Shown: positions 17,120 to 26,185 of the stretch, in pieces
How positions within the stretch are numbered: position 1 is the first letter of the stretch
How the letters are laid out: the number at the start of each line of letters is the position of its first letter
DNA from: Bacteroidota bacterium
GTDB taxonomy: Bacteria; Bacteroidota; Bacteroidia; B-17B0; Aurantibacillaceae
DNA length: 64,000 bases
Direction of reading: 5' to 3'
Assembly (NCBI GenBank): GCA_030684395.1
Contig: JAUXTT010000017.1
Span: forward strand, 434,001 to 498,000
The notes under the pieces: model-generated
Database searches by the model: none
The model's input: only the letters and a program-made list of their open reading frames with translations
What the model was told of the DNA's origin: nothing
Program-made: the position numbers and the translations under genes

Positions 17120-18094
17120 TTAATTTTTTGGTTTATTCCGGTCTTTCCTGCCGAATACAGAAATGTGCATGTAGCGTTCCGGGTTTATACGAAGGTCTTT
17201 AAGCAATTTATCAAGGTCTTCTGATGATTTATTCAGGTTGTTATATAAAGAATCGTTTTTAATTAATTTACCCATTGTTCCCTGCCCGCTATTGATCTGC
17301 GCAAGAATAAGGTTGGCATCCGAAAGTGCCTTATTGGTCTCTTCTATTGTTTTCTTCACATTGGCTTTTGCAAGCGAGTCGCTTATGTTACTGAAGTTGT
17401 TGATCACATTACTCAGTTTTTCATTATTCTTTTCAATGTTAGTTGTGATAGAACTTACCTTCTGAATGATATCGGCAATTGCGTATTGCTCTTTGCTGAG
17501 CAAGGTATCCACTTTGTATGTTGTATGTTCCAGTGTAATGATAGTATTTTTGATACTTTCAAAACTGGTGATCAGATTCTGTCGTACATTGGCATTCATT
17601 ACCTGGGTTACTACCTGCATTACCGAATCAATGGAAGAGATAAGCTGTTCAGCCTTTTTTTGCAGGGGTGCGATTTGCTTATTAACCGATGTTTTAATAT
17701 CATCCTCCGACTCTCCTACCAAATAGTCACCATCTTTAACGTAGTCGGTTCTTTTGCTAAATACCAATTCAACAGCCTTAGAGCCCAAAAGATCGGAAGA
17801 AACTATTTTAGCGGCAGAGTTTGTTGGAATATCTACGTCTGAGGAAATGAAAAAAGTAACCAATACATCGTATTTTCCGTCCTTTTCACGTAGTTCTATC
17901 TTGTTTACCTGCCCAACTTTAAACCCATTTAATAAAAGCGGATTTGCTTCCAATAGACCGTCAATTTTGGGATAAACAGCATATAATTTCCGTTGAGGAT
18001 TAAATAGGTTGTGCCCTCTAAGGAAATTGAAGCCATAAATGAAAACACCTATGGCAAGCAACACAACTATTCCAATCTTAACTTCTTTTTTCAC
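17120..18094 (-). CDS. MlaD-family (MCE domain) lipid transport protein, copy 1
   Basis: 324 aa. One N-terminal transmembrane anchor (EVKIGIVVLLAIGVFIYGFNFL) is followed by a single MCE domain (about 40-120, with LLLNGFKVGQVNKIEL) and a long helical coiled region to about 310. MCE proteins form periplasmic rings that shuttle lipids between the membranes. It is a paralogue of the next upstream gene (about the same length and layout). No MlaE/MlaF permease-ATPase genes lie nearby. TACATTTG lies upstream in the gap after the paralogue. Confidence 0.9.
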   Translation of the reverse strand: MKKEVKIGIVVLLAIGVFIYGFNFLRGHNLFNPQRKLYAVYPKIDGLLEANPLLLNGFKVGQVNKIELREKDGKYDVLVTFFISSDVDIPTNSAAKIVSSDLLGSKAVELVFSKRTDYVKDGDYLVGESEDDIKTSVNKQIAPLQKKAEQLISSIDSVMQVVTQVMNANVRQNLITSFESIKNTIITLEHTTYKVDTLLSKEQYAIADIIQKVSSITTNIEKNNEKLSNVINNFSNISDSLAKANVKKTIEETNKALSDANLILAQINSGQGTMGKLIKNDSLYNNLNKSSEDLDKLLKDLRINPERYMHISVFGRKDRNKPKN

Positions 18095-18112
18095 GTATAG
18101 TTATTGAATTTT

Positions 18113-18120
18113 CAAATGTA
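18113..18120 (-). promoter_or_regulatory. Possible internal -7 box upstream of MlaD copy 1
   Basis: CAAATGTA on the plus strand reads TACATTTG on the coding strand, 18 bases before the start at 18094, within the 76-base gap between the two MlaD genes. No -33 element is seen, so it may be weak or accidental. Confidence 0.3.
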
Positions 18121-18170
18121 CAGTTTTTTACTTAAAAAAGGAAAGGTAAAGAAAGTATAAGAAATGTGCT

Positions 18171-19154
18171 CTATTGCAATGAATCTGCCTTTATAGGGGT
18201 TTTTTTAGGTGCAAAAATTGAAACGTGAATAAAGCGATCCGGATTAGCCAGTGCTTCCTTTAACAAAAGGTTAAGTGCTTTGTTGGCTTTGTCCAGATTA
18301 TCCTGCACTGCTTTGGTTTTAATGGCTTTACCTATTGTTCCTTTTCCGGAATTTACGTAAGCAGTTGCATTACCGGCATCAGCAATAGCTTTGTTTACTT
18401 CGTTCATTGTTTTTGAAACCATGTTTTTTGCTTCAGCATCTACGATCTTGTCATAATTTTCGGTTATCCTGAGAAGTGCATCTGCATTTTTAGTAAGGTT
18501 ACTTGAAATAGAATTAACTTTAGTCAGAATTAACTTAATTGCCGAATTATCGTACCCCACAATGGTATCAACTTTCCCCGAAGTTTGTTTTAAAACAATT
18601 ATTGATTTTTTAATACTCTCAAAACTGGCAATTACGTTTTTCTGAAGACTGGAGGCTTTGATTTCCTTAAAAATACTCATGGCCGAATCTACAGAAGCGA
18701 TTAAACTATCTGCCTTGGTCCTTATTGGTGCTATCTCTTTATTAATTTTATCTTTAAAGCTCTCTTCGGTAAAACCGATCAAAATTTCATTTTCAGCCAT
18801 TTGGTTTACCTCTTCACTCATAATGAGTTCCACGGCTTTGGTTCCTAATAGGTCAGATGAGATAATCTTTACGCCGGATTTTTCAGGAATACGAATATCT
18901 GTAGTCATTAAAAAAGTTACCATTACCTGGTAACCTGCGCTATCACCGTTCAGTTCAATTTCACTTATTTTGCCTACCGGAAAGCCTTTGAGCAAAAGTG
19001 GAGTTGATTCTATCAGTCCTTCAACATTGGTAAAATAAGCCTTGAGTTTCTTTTCTTTATTAAGAACGGTACTGCCTTTCGTGTATAAAAAAGCAAATAG
19101 CAGAATGCCAATAGTAGCAACACTTCCCAATACTATTTTAGCTGTCTTTTTCAA
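18171..19154 (-). CDS. MlaD-family (MCE domain) lipid transport protein, copy 2
   Basis: 327 aa with the same design as its neighbour: an N-terminal anchor (TAKIVLGSVATIGILLFAFLY), an MCE domain (LLLKGFPVGKISEIEL), and a helical tail containing GKGTIGKAIK where the paralogue has GQGTMGKLIK. The two differ enough to have distinct partners or to form mixed rings. It begins 3 bases after the OmpA-type gene stop, so it is the second gene of a minus-strand envelope operon. Confidence 0.9.
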   Translation of the reverse strand: MKKTAKIVLGSVATIGILLFAFLYTKGSTVLNKEKKLKAYFTNVEGLIESTPLLLKGFPVGKISEIELNGDSAGYQVMVTFLMTTDIRIPEKSGVKIISSDLLGTKAVELIMSEEVNQMAENEILIGFTEESFKDKINKEIAPIRTKADSLIASVDSAMSIFKEIKASSLQKNVIASFESIKKSIIVLKQTSGKVDTIVGYDNSAIKLILTKVNSISSNLTKNADALLRITENYDKIVDAEAKNMVSKTMNEVNKAIADAGNATAYVNSGKGTIGKAIKTKAVQDNLDKANKALNLLLKEALANPDRFIHVSIFAPKKTPIKADSLQ

Positions 19155-19157
19155 TTT

Positions 19158-21647
19158 CTATTTGGCTCCTTCGTAATTAAGCTTAAACACTGTTCTTCTG
19201 TTTTGTTTATGTTCAGCATCCGAGCACTCTACTCCATTTGCGCACTGATTGATGAGTTGAGACTCTCCCAAACCAATTGCTTTTAGCCGTTTTTTATTGA
19301 CCCCCAACTTCACCAAATAATCAATTACCGCATTTGCACGTTTTTGAGAAAGCTCCATATTAAAATCATCACCGGCCAAAGCATCGGTGTGCGCCTGAAC
19401 TTCCAAATTTAATTTAGGATTTTCGGTTAAGGCAGTAATCGCTTTTATAAGAATTGGTTCTGCATCTTTTGGAATGGCAAATGCCCCTGATGCATAATAA
19501 ATGTTTTCGATGATGGAAATTTCCTTTTTGTTTACGTTCAATTTAATAGCGCTGATCCATGGGTCTGCAATCTCTTCTGAAATTGAAGTTAACTGAATGC
19601 TTTCTGCAGGCAACATCCTAAACACAAATTTTCCGAATTGATCGCGGGAAATTTCTTTGACAACCTGGCTGTTTTCATTAGTAATGATGATCCGATTGTA
19701 GGTTATGTTTTTACTGTCCGCCTCATCTATTCCGATCATATAGCTCTGGCCTGGTAATAAATTCCTGAAAATAAATAAACCGTTTGCATCTGTTTTTTTC
19801 GTTGCAACAATCTCTCCTTTTTCATTAATCAACAAAACGGTGATGTTAGCAAGTGGCGATTTCGCCTGATCATCGCCCAATACTTTACCTTTCATATCAA
19901 TCATTAACGGTGAGTCGTCGATGGTCATCAAACTCATTGATGCCGGATCGTTCTGTAGGATCTGAAAAGAAAAAGATCCTTTTGTATCACTCTTACTTTT
20001 AATGATTGGTTGCCCTTTTTCATTTAACACAACAAAACTCTTTATTCCTGACAACTGTGTGTTATCTTCAACATCAAAGGCAAGCAAATAGTTTTTATCG
20101 TAAGGTAATTTTTCGAAAACAAACTTACCATTGTTGTCAGTGAAAGTGCTGTAGAAAATCTCTCCTTTTTCGTTGGTGAGGTTTACCTTTTTACCTGACA
20201 ATGGTTTTTTATTGTCATCATCAGACACGATTTGTCCCGCAAAACGAACCTGAACTTTGTTGTAGTCTAAGATCTTTCCGAGCTTTATTGTTTTGGTAGT
20301 TGTGTTTAAATAAACATCTTTCACAACAAGTTCAACAGCTCTTACAGTACTCACCGGAACCGAACAAATAAAATCCGGGTTTTTTTCGGTGTTTTTGTAT
20401 TGTGCCTGCACCCCGTTTAAACTGATACTTGAGATAAAACTTTTATCTTTTACTGTTCCTTCAACAACAATTGTACTTTGAGAAGTAAAAACATTCACAT
20501 AACCTGAGCCATCTACAACAGGGTATAAAATTCTCACATCCGGATTATCATTTTCTCTGTTTGCTTCGTATAGTTTTTTTGTGACTATATCTAATTGAGT
20601 TTTTGCTTCTTTATCCTCGGGGTTTAAACGAACGTATTTTGTATAATCAATAATTGCTTCAGCATTTGATGCCAATTCCGTGTAACACTCTGCTCTGCGT
20701 TTGTATGCCAATGCATATTTTTCATTCAGCAAAGTAACTTTTGTATAATCATTAATGGCACTTTGAAACTGACTTGTTTTTTTATAAACATCGGCTCTGA
20801 GAAGAAACCCATCTACAAATTCGTTATTTAAAACCAAACATTTATTCAGGTCGCCCAATGGATTCAGGTAGTCTTCTTTTCCAAGATACGATTGACTTCT
20901 TTTGAAATAAACCAGGTAATTTTTAGGTTCGTAAACATCTTTTCCATCTATATCCAAAGCTGTATTAAAGTATTTTATTGCATTTGTGTAATCTTTCAAT
21001 TGGTTTAAACAGATTGCCTGATCGTAAAAATAACTTTTAAATTGAGGCTTCACTTTTTTATTCTCGTCAAGCTCCACCGAATTCAGGTTTTTAATTGCCA
21101 TAACATAATCCATATTGGCCTCGGTATATTTTTTCATACTATCCAATGCCAGTGCTTTGTAATAATGATTGGTGTGGTAGTACTTTTCCAAATCCAAAAC
21201 CTTATTACAAATATCCAAAGCCTTATTAAATTCCTTGAGTTTAATATAACACCATGCCGTTTTACGATAAGCATCGGTATTCTTTTTATCCTTAGCAATT
21301 AATTGTTCCGAATAATTACAAGCCTTTCTGTATTCACCTAAATCAATGGCAATTTCCGCTATTCTGGTATACAGCCATTTTTCAGAGTTTTTTATCTTAA
21401 AAGCATCCTCATATACGGCAAGTGCTTTTGTTTTATCGTTTAGTATACGGTAAGAGTTTGCTTTGCCAACAGTGTACTTGTAATTGCCGGGTTTTAATTC
21501 TAAGGCTTTGGTGTAATTATCTAAGGCCGCAGTGTAATTTTGTTCCTTTTCACTTTTGCGGGCGGCTTTATAAAATGATTTGGCCGATTGCGCATGAATG
21601 CCAATACAAGAAATTAAGAAAAAGCAAATTATATGTAGAGTCTTCAT
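19158..21647 (-). CDS. TPR - carboxypeptidase-like repeat - OmpA family outer membrane protein
   Basis: 829 aa from the ATG at 21647 (signal peptide MKTLHIICFFLISCIGIHAQ). TPR repeats fill about residues 20-350. A middle region follows with repeated carboxypeptidase-regulatory-like segments (TNEKGEIFYSTFTDNNGKFVFEKLP; INEKGEIVATKKTDANGLFIFRNLLPG). The C-terminal OmpA domain has LNLEVQAHTDALAGDDFNMELSQKRA and GLGE, which bind peptidoglycan. It probably links the outer membrane or a surface complex to the wall. It is the first gene of the operon with the two MlaD proteins, and a good promoter lies just upstream; the promoter excludes the ATG at 21659 as the start only weakly. Confidence 0.88.
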   Translation of the reverse strand: MKTLHIICFFLISCIGIHAQSAKSFYKAARKSEKEQNYTAALDNYTKALELKPGNYKYTVGKANSYRILNDKTKALAVYEDAFKIKNSEKWLYTRIAEIAIDLGEYRKACNYSEQLIAKDKKNTDAYRKTAWCYIKLKEFNKALDICNKVLDLEKYYHTNHYYKALALDSMKKYTEANMDYVMAIKNLNSVELDENKKVKPQFKSYFYDQAICLNQLKDYTNAIKYFNTALDIDGKDVYEPKNYLVYFKRSQSYLGKEDYLNPLGDLNKCLVLNNEFVDGFLLRADVYKKTSQFQSAINDYTKVTLLNEKYALAYKRRAECYTELASNAEAIIDYTKYVRLNPEDKEAKTQLDIVTKKLYEANRENDNPDVRILYPVVDGSGYVNVFTSQSTIVVEGTVKDKSFISSISLNGVQAQYKNTEKNPDFICSVPVSTVRAVELVVKDVYLNTTTKTIKLGKILDYNKVQVRFAGQIVSDDDNKKPLSGKKVNLTNEKGEIFYSTFTDNNGKFVFEKLPYDKNYLLAFDVEDNTQLSGIKSFVVLNEKGQPIIKSKSDTKGSFSFQILQNDPASMSLMTIDDSPLMIDMKGKVLGDDQAKSPLANITVLLINEKGEIVATKKTDANGLFIFRNLLPGQSYMIGIDEADSKNITYNRIIITNENSQVVKEISRDQFGKFVFRMLPAESIQLTSISEEIADPWISAIKLNVNKKEISIIENIYYASGAFAIPKDAEPILIKAITALTENPKLNLEVQAHTDALAGDDFNMELSQKRANAVIDYLVKLGVNKKRLKAIGLGESQLINQCANGVECSDAEHKQNRRTVFKLNYEGAK

Positions 21648-21668
21648 AATTAAGGTCATGTGTTAAAG

Positions 21669-21701
21669 CAAAAATAAGAAAAAATGTGTCTTTAGCACAA
21701 A
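21669..21701 (-). promoter_or_regulatory. Promoter of the OmpA-MlaD operon
   Basis: On the coding strand TTTG (plus-strand CAAA at 21698-21701) and TATTTTTG (plus-strand 21669-21676) are separated by 21 bases, matching the Bacteroidota -33/-7 promoter. The predicted leader to 21647 is about 19 bases. Confidence 0.65.
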
Positions 21702-21708
21702 CTTGTGC

Positions 21709-22062
21709 CTATTGATATTGGGTTCTTAAAAAAAGAAGAAACAGTATAAACCAGAGGGTAGAAACAGAAAGTGCAAATACCAACCATTGTTTTTGTGCTT
21801 TATTCAGTGGTTCTTTGCGTTTTTCCTTAATATTTTTAATAATCGCCAACAGTTGCTTTCTGAAAATAACACCAACAATTAAATAGGGCATTGCCATCAA
21901 AAACAAAATCCCTTTGTTTAATCCGCGGGCAATGGATTTAGAGTTGTTTTCCAAATCACTTTCGGCGGCAGCCTTACACATAGCACATTGTGCCTCTCCA
22001 CTAATTGCAAACAAGAGCAACAGAACAAGGGTAAACAATATATATGCGGTTTTCTTTTGCAT
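21709..22062 (-). CDS. Small membrane protein of the cytochrome oxidase assembly operon
   Basis: 117 aa. A signal peptide or first helix is followed by AQCAMCKAAAESDLENN, which has a CxxC pair, and then two further helices. Genes of this type commonly sit beside DUF420 and SCO genes in Bacteroidota, but I know no defined function; the CxxC invites a metal- or thiol-handling role (inference). Its start overlaps the DUF420 stop by one base (TAATG), so translation is coupled. It is the last gene of the operon. Confidence 0.75.
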   Translation of the reverse strand: MQKKTAYILFTLVLLLLFAISGEAQCAMCKAAAESDLENNSKSIARGLNKGILFLMAMPYLIVGVIFRKQLLAIIKNIKEKRKEPLNKAQKQWLVFALSVSTLWFILFLLFLRTQYQ

Positions 22063-22652
22063 TAGAAATTATAATACGGGGATATTAAGAAGTATACCAC
22101 AACTCCTGTTACCGCTACATATAACCATATTGGAAAAGAATAACGAGCCAACTTCTTGTGTTTCTCAACCTGATTAGACCAACCATAATGAAAGGTCATT
22201 AACACCATTGGAAACACAACAGCAGCAAGAAAGATGTGAGAACCTAAAATAAAAAAATAAATTTTTCTCGCCATTCCCGAAGCACTTAATTCGCTATCGC
22301 TTAACACCCCATTGTGATCCAGATCTCCAAATTTTGTGTCGGGAATAAATGCATGCGCCGTGATGTAAAGCAACAAAAAGAAAGCTGACAAAGTCATTGC
22401 TGTCAGATTTAATTTTTTATGTAATTCCACCTTACCGTTCTTAATGGCAATAAATGTGGCAATCAATATTAAACTACAAAGTCCGTTAGTCGTCGCAATC
22501 AATGCCGGGAATTTATAAATGTATCCCGGAACGGTTTCCGGATAAGGAAGTATGTGCCCGTTTAATACAAACACAGCACCCATTACAACGCCTGTAAGGA
22601 TTGCTGTCCAAACAGCAGCTTTTTTATTGGTAATTAATTTTTTTTCTTTCAT
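22062..22652 (-). CDS. DUF420 family membrane protein
   Basis: 196 aa with about five transmembrane helices. DUF420 proteins are related to CtaM-type cytochrome oxidase assembly factors. Histidines in or near helices (NGHILPYPE, LHKKLN, HAFIPD, GSHIFLA, FHYGWSNQVEKHKKLARY) are typical. It lies 3 bases after the SCO1 gene, consistent with joint work in assembling a haem-copper oxidase, although no oxidase subunit is in the window. Confidence 0.87.
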   Translation of the reverse strand: MKEKKLITNKKAAVWTAILTGVVMGAVFVLNGHILPYPETVPGYIYKFPALIATTNGLCSLILIATFIAIKNGKVELHKKLNLTAMTLSAFFLLLYITAHAFIPDTKFGDLDHNGVLSDSELSASGMARKIYFFILGSHIFLAAVVFPMVLMTFHYGWSNQVEKHKKLARYSFPIWLYVAVTGVVVYFLISPYYNF

Positions 22653-22655
22653 TAT

Positions 22656-23375
22656 CTACTTTTTTAGTATGCTACTATTGTCGCCCGAATTTTTTGTTTC
22701 CTTTTCTTTAGGAGTCTGTTCCATATTAAGTCCTATATTTTCTGACCTCTCCGTTTTCAATAATTTGATATCCTCTATCAATTTGTTCACTTGTATACTA
22801 TCTGTTCCGTCGTACAAAGCCCTTATACGTTTTTGCTTATCAATTAACAACAAATATTCACTATGAATAAACCCTTCTTCCGTTCCGTCATCTTCAACGG
22901 CGTTGATTAAATAACTTTGTTTTCCCAAATCATAAATCGCTTTTTTATCGCCGGTAAGCAAATGCCATTTGTTTTTTACTGCCCCGTATTTTGAACCGTA
23001 CTGAGCCAATACCTCAACAGTATCATGCAGTGGATTTACGGTATGAGATAAAAACAAAATTTCCGGATCAGCCAGATATGCTTGTTGTACTCTTCCCATT
23101 TGAGAATTCATGCGTGGACAAATACTTTGGCAGGTGGCAAAAAAGAAATTGGCTACGTAATACTTTCCTTCGGTGTTTTTTTGTGAAATAGTATCTCCAA
23201 ACTGATTTACAAAACTAAAATCGGCAATGGTGTGATACATGGTATCTTTACCATTCAGTCTTTTTTCACCCAGTACAGGAAACAGCAGTTTAGTTGTTTC
23301 AACCTCATTGGTTTCAGTATCTCCACACGATGCAAATAAAAAAACAAGTGGAAGAATATATAATAAACCTTTCAT
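22656..23375 (-). CDS. SCO1/SenC family copper-binding lipoprotein
   Basis: 239 aa from the ATG at 23375 (MKGLLYILPLVFLFASCGD). The lipobox LFASC predicts a lipoprotein. The thioredoxin-like domain has the copper and redox ligands CQSIC and the late conserved His in GFIHSEYLLLID. SCO proteins deliver copper to the CuA site of cytochrome oxidase. It starts one base after the stop of the upstream SCO-like gene. The C-terminal about 35 residues are charged and low-complexity. Confidence 0.92.
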   Translation of the reverse strand: MKGLLYILPLVFLFASCGDTETNEVETTKLLFPVLGEKRLNGKDTMYHTIADFSFVNQFGDTISQKNTEGKYYVANFFFATCQSICPRMNSQMGRVQQAYLADPEILFLSHTVNPLHDTVEVLAQYGSKYGAVKNKWHLLTGDKKAIYDLGKQSYLINAVEDDGTEEGFIHSEYLLLIDKQKRIRALYDGTDSIQVNKLIEDIKLLKTERSENIGLNMEQTPKEKETKNSGDNSSILKK

Positions 23376-23376
23376 G

Positions 23377-24129
23377 TTATTTCTGTTCAATTTTATTTGT
23401 TTCCTGCATATTTGCATGTTCGTCTTTCAGTACCAAATGCTTGTATTCTTCTACCATACGTTTTACTTCAGAAATATAAGTTGGGTCGTAATAACCTCTA
23501 ATGTGGCGATCTTTATCAACTAACACGGCGAAGTAATCGAACACATGAATGGGTTTTTGATTGAAGTAGGAGGAATTGTATTCTTTATAATTGAATTTTG
23601 ATTCAGGTTCTCCCCAAAAATGCGTGCCTTTTAAAAATACCATGTGAAAATTATCCATTTTAATCCCTAAAGTATCTCTGAGGTATTTTTTCGAATAATT
23701 AGTTTTGTAAACAGATAAAGACGGGTCCAAATCAGGCAGATCCAGCAAATTTGTTGCAACAAGCATAATGGGTACATCCTTTATTTTTTGCGCTTTATAT
23801 TTTTGAAATTCCAGCAATCCTCCCAGTTTAGTTTTAGAATCGGATTTTAAAAGAATCGCAACAAACGCTTTGTTCTTATCCTTTGCAGATTGGTTGAAAG
23901 GTGAGGTAAAATATACATTTATCGAACCGATGGTATCTTTATGCAGAAATACCTCGTTAAACTCCAGTGCCTTTTCCGGTATCGAAAAATAAACCGTATC
24001 TCCATTTGCATCCAAAGTCTTTGGTCCATAAAAAGCCATTTTCTTAAAATTGACTTCCGACAACTCAAATAAAAAGTAAATAAGTGAGGGGATGAGAATG
24101 ATAAGTACTAAGATGATTTTTTTCTTCAC
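23377..24129 (-). CDS. Membrane-anchored SCO-like protein lacking the copper-binding cysteines
   Basis: 250 aa from GTG at 24129 (KKKIILVLIILIPSLIYFLF anchor). An ATG at 24171 would add 14 residues, but a -7 box lies within that extension. The order of elements resembles SCO/thioredoxin-like proteins, with FVAILLKSD early, DNFHMVFLKGTHFWG in the middle and a C-terminal DRHIRGYYDPTYISEVKRMV that parallels the KRIRALYDGTDSIQVNKLI end of the adjacent SCO1. There is no CxxxC. It is probably a redox-dead paralogue used in assembly. It is the first gene of this operon. Confidence 0.7.
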   Translation of the reverse strand: MKKKIILVLIILIPSLIYFLFELSEVNFKKMAFYGPKTLDANGDTVYFSIPEKALEFNEVFLHKDTIGSINVYFTSPFNQSAKDKNKAFVAILLKSDSKTKLGGLLEFQKYKAQKIKDVPIMLVATNLLDLPDLDPSLSVYKTNYSKKYLRDTLGIKMDNFHMVFLKGTHFWGEPESKFNYKEYNSSYFNQKPIHVFDYFAVLVDKDRHIRGYYDPTYISEVKRMVEEYKHLVLKDEHANMQETNKIEQK

Positions 24130-24158
24130 GGCTATGTTCTTATTGCTTTTTTGCGGCG

Positions 24159-24166
24159 CAAAGGTA
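24159..24166 (-). promoter_or_regulatory. -7 box of the oxidase assembly operon
   Basis: Plus-strand CAAAGGTA reads TACCTTTG on the coding strand, a perfect TAnnTTTG, 29 bases before the GTG at 24129. The -33 element is not clear. This decides against the upstream ATG at 24171. Confidence 0.5.
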
Positions 24167-24245
24167 AGCAATAATTGGGGAAATTGTCCTGAAAACAGAC
24201 TGGTTTAAAAGGTGAAATGCAGAATATAGCAGGTTAACAGAAAGA

Positions 24246-25652
24246 TCAATATCCTAATATCTTCAACATGCTCTTATAACTTTGCTCTTTTGCAAAAAGT
24301 TTAGTGCTGATCTCTTCAGTATCTTCATCTCTGTCAATCAAAACATGTTTAGGTGCCGGAATCAAACAATGTTGTGTTCCTCCATAACCACTAAGTGCTT
24401 CCTGATAAGCTCCTGTGTGGAAAAAACCAATATAAAGTGGTTGTTTTTCTTTTGGATCCAGTTTCGGTAAAAATACCTGGTTGGTATGCGCCTCTGCAGC
24501 ATAATAATCCATACTGTCGCACGTTAAACCTCCTAAATTTACCGGTTGATATGGTTTGTCCCAATGATTAATAGCCAGTAAAATAAACCGTTGATTTATT
24601 CCCCAGGTATCAGGTAAAGTGGTGATGAACGAACTGTCAATCATATACCAGGTTTCCCTGTCGTTTTGTTGTTTGCTATCTATTACTGAGTACAATGCAG
24701 CTCCACTTTCGCCAACAGTATAAGATCCAAACTCGGTAAAGATGTTTGGTTCGGTAATGTCGCGTTCGTCACAATAGCTTTTTATTTGCTCCACGATTTC
24801 TTCGATCATGTATTCGTAATCGTATTCGAAACCAAGGGAAGTACGTATTGGCATTCCTCCTCCAATATTTAATGCATCTAATGTTGGGCAGATCTTCTTT
24901 AATTCATAATAAATGTTCATACATTTGATCAATTCTGTCCAATAATAGATAGTATCCTTAATTCCGGTATTTATGAAGAAATGGAGTAGTTTTAACTCGA
25001 ATTTGGGGTTATTTTGGATCTTTTCTTTATAATAATCCAATATTTCGTTACTTCTGATTCCTAAACGAGAGCTGTAAAAAGCAAAACTTGGCTCTTCTTC
25101 GGTAGAGATCCGGATTCCTAATTGTGTTTTCGGAACCTTTACATTTTTTGTGTAATATTCGACCTCATCTTTATGATCAAGTACAGGAATAACATTAAAT
25201 CCATCGTTGATCATTTCTGTAATATATTGCTGATAGATCTCCTTCTTATATCCGTTACAGATGATGTAAGTGTCTTTGGTGATCTTTCCCTTCTTATACT
25301 GTTCTTTCAGGATCTGTATATCGAAGGCTGAAGAAGTCTCAATATGTACCTCATTCTTCAACACTTCATCCAACACAAAGGAGAAATGAGAGCTCTTAGT
25401 ACAGTAACAATAGAAGTACTTAGATTTGTAATCCACCTTTGCCATTGCTACATTAAATAACCTCTTTGCCTTCTGTATTTGCGAACTTATTTTAGGTAAG
25501 TAAGAGATCTTAGTGGGTGTTTGATACTGTTTTATTACATCCATTAATCGTATTCCATTGAAATACAATTCATTATCAACAACTTCAAATGGTTCCTGCG
25601 GAAAATTGAAGGTTTGTTCGATCAGGTTTTGATAGGTGTTTTCTTTAATCAT
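24246..25652 (-). CDS. speA: Arginine decarboxylase, PLP fold-III type
   Basis: 468 aa. It belongs to the alanine-racemase/group IV decarboxylase fold: the PLP lysine is in YCYCTKSSHF, followed by HIETSSAFDI, LLHFFINTGIKD, GGGMPIRTSLGF and FTEFGSYTVGESGA. The substrate-site segment LGGLTCDSMDYY is typical of biosynthetic arginine decarboxylases of Bacteroidota, which make agmatine for polyamine synthesis. A diaminopimelate decarboxylase is less likely because of length and end motifs. It is cytoplasmic and transcribed alone. Confidence 0.85.
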   Translation of the reverse strand: MIKENTYQNLIEQTFNFPQEPFEVVDNELYFNGIRLMDVIKQYQTPTKISYLPKISSQIQKAKRLFNVAMAKVDYKSKYFYCYCTKSSHFSFVLDEVLKNEVHIETSSAFDIQILKEQYKKGKITKDTYIICNGYKKEIYQQYITEMINDGFNVIPVLDHKDEVEYYTKNVKVPKTQLGIRISTEEEPSFAFYSSRLGIRSNEILDYYKEKIQNNPKFELKLLHFFINTGIKDTIYYWTELIKCMNIYYELKKICPTLDALNIGGGMPIRTSLGFEYDYEYMIEEIVEQIKSYCDERDITEPNIFTEFGSYTVGESGAALYSVIDSKQQNDRETWYMIDSSFITTLPDTWGINQRFILLAINHWDKPYQPVNLGGLTCDSMDYYAAEAHTNQVFLPKLDPKEKQPLYIGFFHTGAYQEALSGYGGTQHCLIPAPKHVLIDRDEDTEEISTKLFAKEQSYKSMLKILGY

Positions 25653-25654
25653 GG

Positions 25655-25696
25655 CAAATGTAAGTTACTTACTTAGGGTGTTCAAATGCAAAAGTA
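25655..25696 (-). promoter_or_regulatory. Two -7 boxes upstream of the arginine decarboxylase gene
   Basis: Plus-strand CAAATGTA (25655-25662) and CAAAAGTA (25689-25696) read TACATTTG and TACTTTTG on the coding strand. The first is only 2 bases from the start codon and would give a leaderless message; the second would give a leader of about 34 bases. Neither has a clear -33 element. Confidence 0.4.
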
Positions 25697-25793
25697 AGTG
25701 ATTTAGATTGATTTATTTGCCATAATTTAGGTTAAGTTATGGTTAAAAAACATGAATAATCAATGTGGCTAAGATAAATGCATCAGGTGTATA

Positions 25794-25828
25794 AACAAAA
25801 AATCGCCCTTTAGAGGCGATTTTTTGTT
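25794..25828. terminator. Bidirectional terminator
   Basis: AACAAAAAATCGCC pairs perfectly with GGCGATTTTTTGTT around CTTTAGA, with A and T runs on the two sides. It lies just after the minus-strand gene ending at 25849. Confidence 0.85.
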
Positions 25829-25848
25829 GGTCTTTTACTTTCGGATCC

Positions 25849-26181
25849 TTAAGAAAACATGTGAGTTCCGTTTATCAACCCTATCAATACCACTACTAAA
25901 GAGAGAATAACTCCTAGCCAGGCCAGTTTATTCTTAACCTTAAGCGCTGGAATAATACACAATATAAGCGGTAAAATTCCTCCCAATAACATTACAATAC
26001 CTAAGCCGCTCTTCAGCTCAAGTGCTTGCATCCACATTATCCTCGAAAGATTGCTTTCATCGTTGTAATCTATTGCGGCTTCCAATGAAGCAACACTTGG
26101 TGCAATCACAAACTGCAGATACATTGCACCTAAAAACAGTAAAGCGGCAATAATAAATCCTGTTACTGATAATCCTTTCAT
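25849..26181 (-). CDS. Small integral membrane protein of unknown function
   Basis: 110 aa with three hydrophobic segments (TGFIIAALLFLGAMYLQFVI, SGLGIVMLLGGILPLILCII, KLAWLGVILSLVVVLIGLI). I do not recognise the family. It starts 4 bases after the stop of the large T9SS gene and ends before a strong terminator, so it is probably read from the same message. Confidence 0.65.
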   Translation of the reverse strand: MKGLSVTGFIIAALLFLGAMYLQFVIAPSVASLEAAIDYNDESNLSRIMWMQALELKSGLGIVMLLGGILPLILCIIPALKVKNKLAWLGVILSLVVVLIGLINGTHMFS

Positions 26182-26185
26182 GCGT

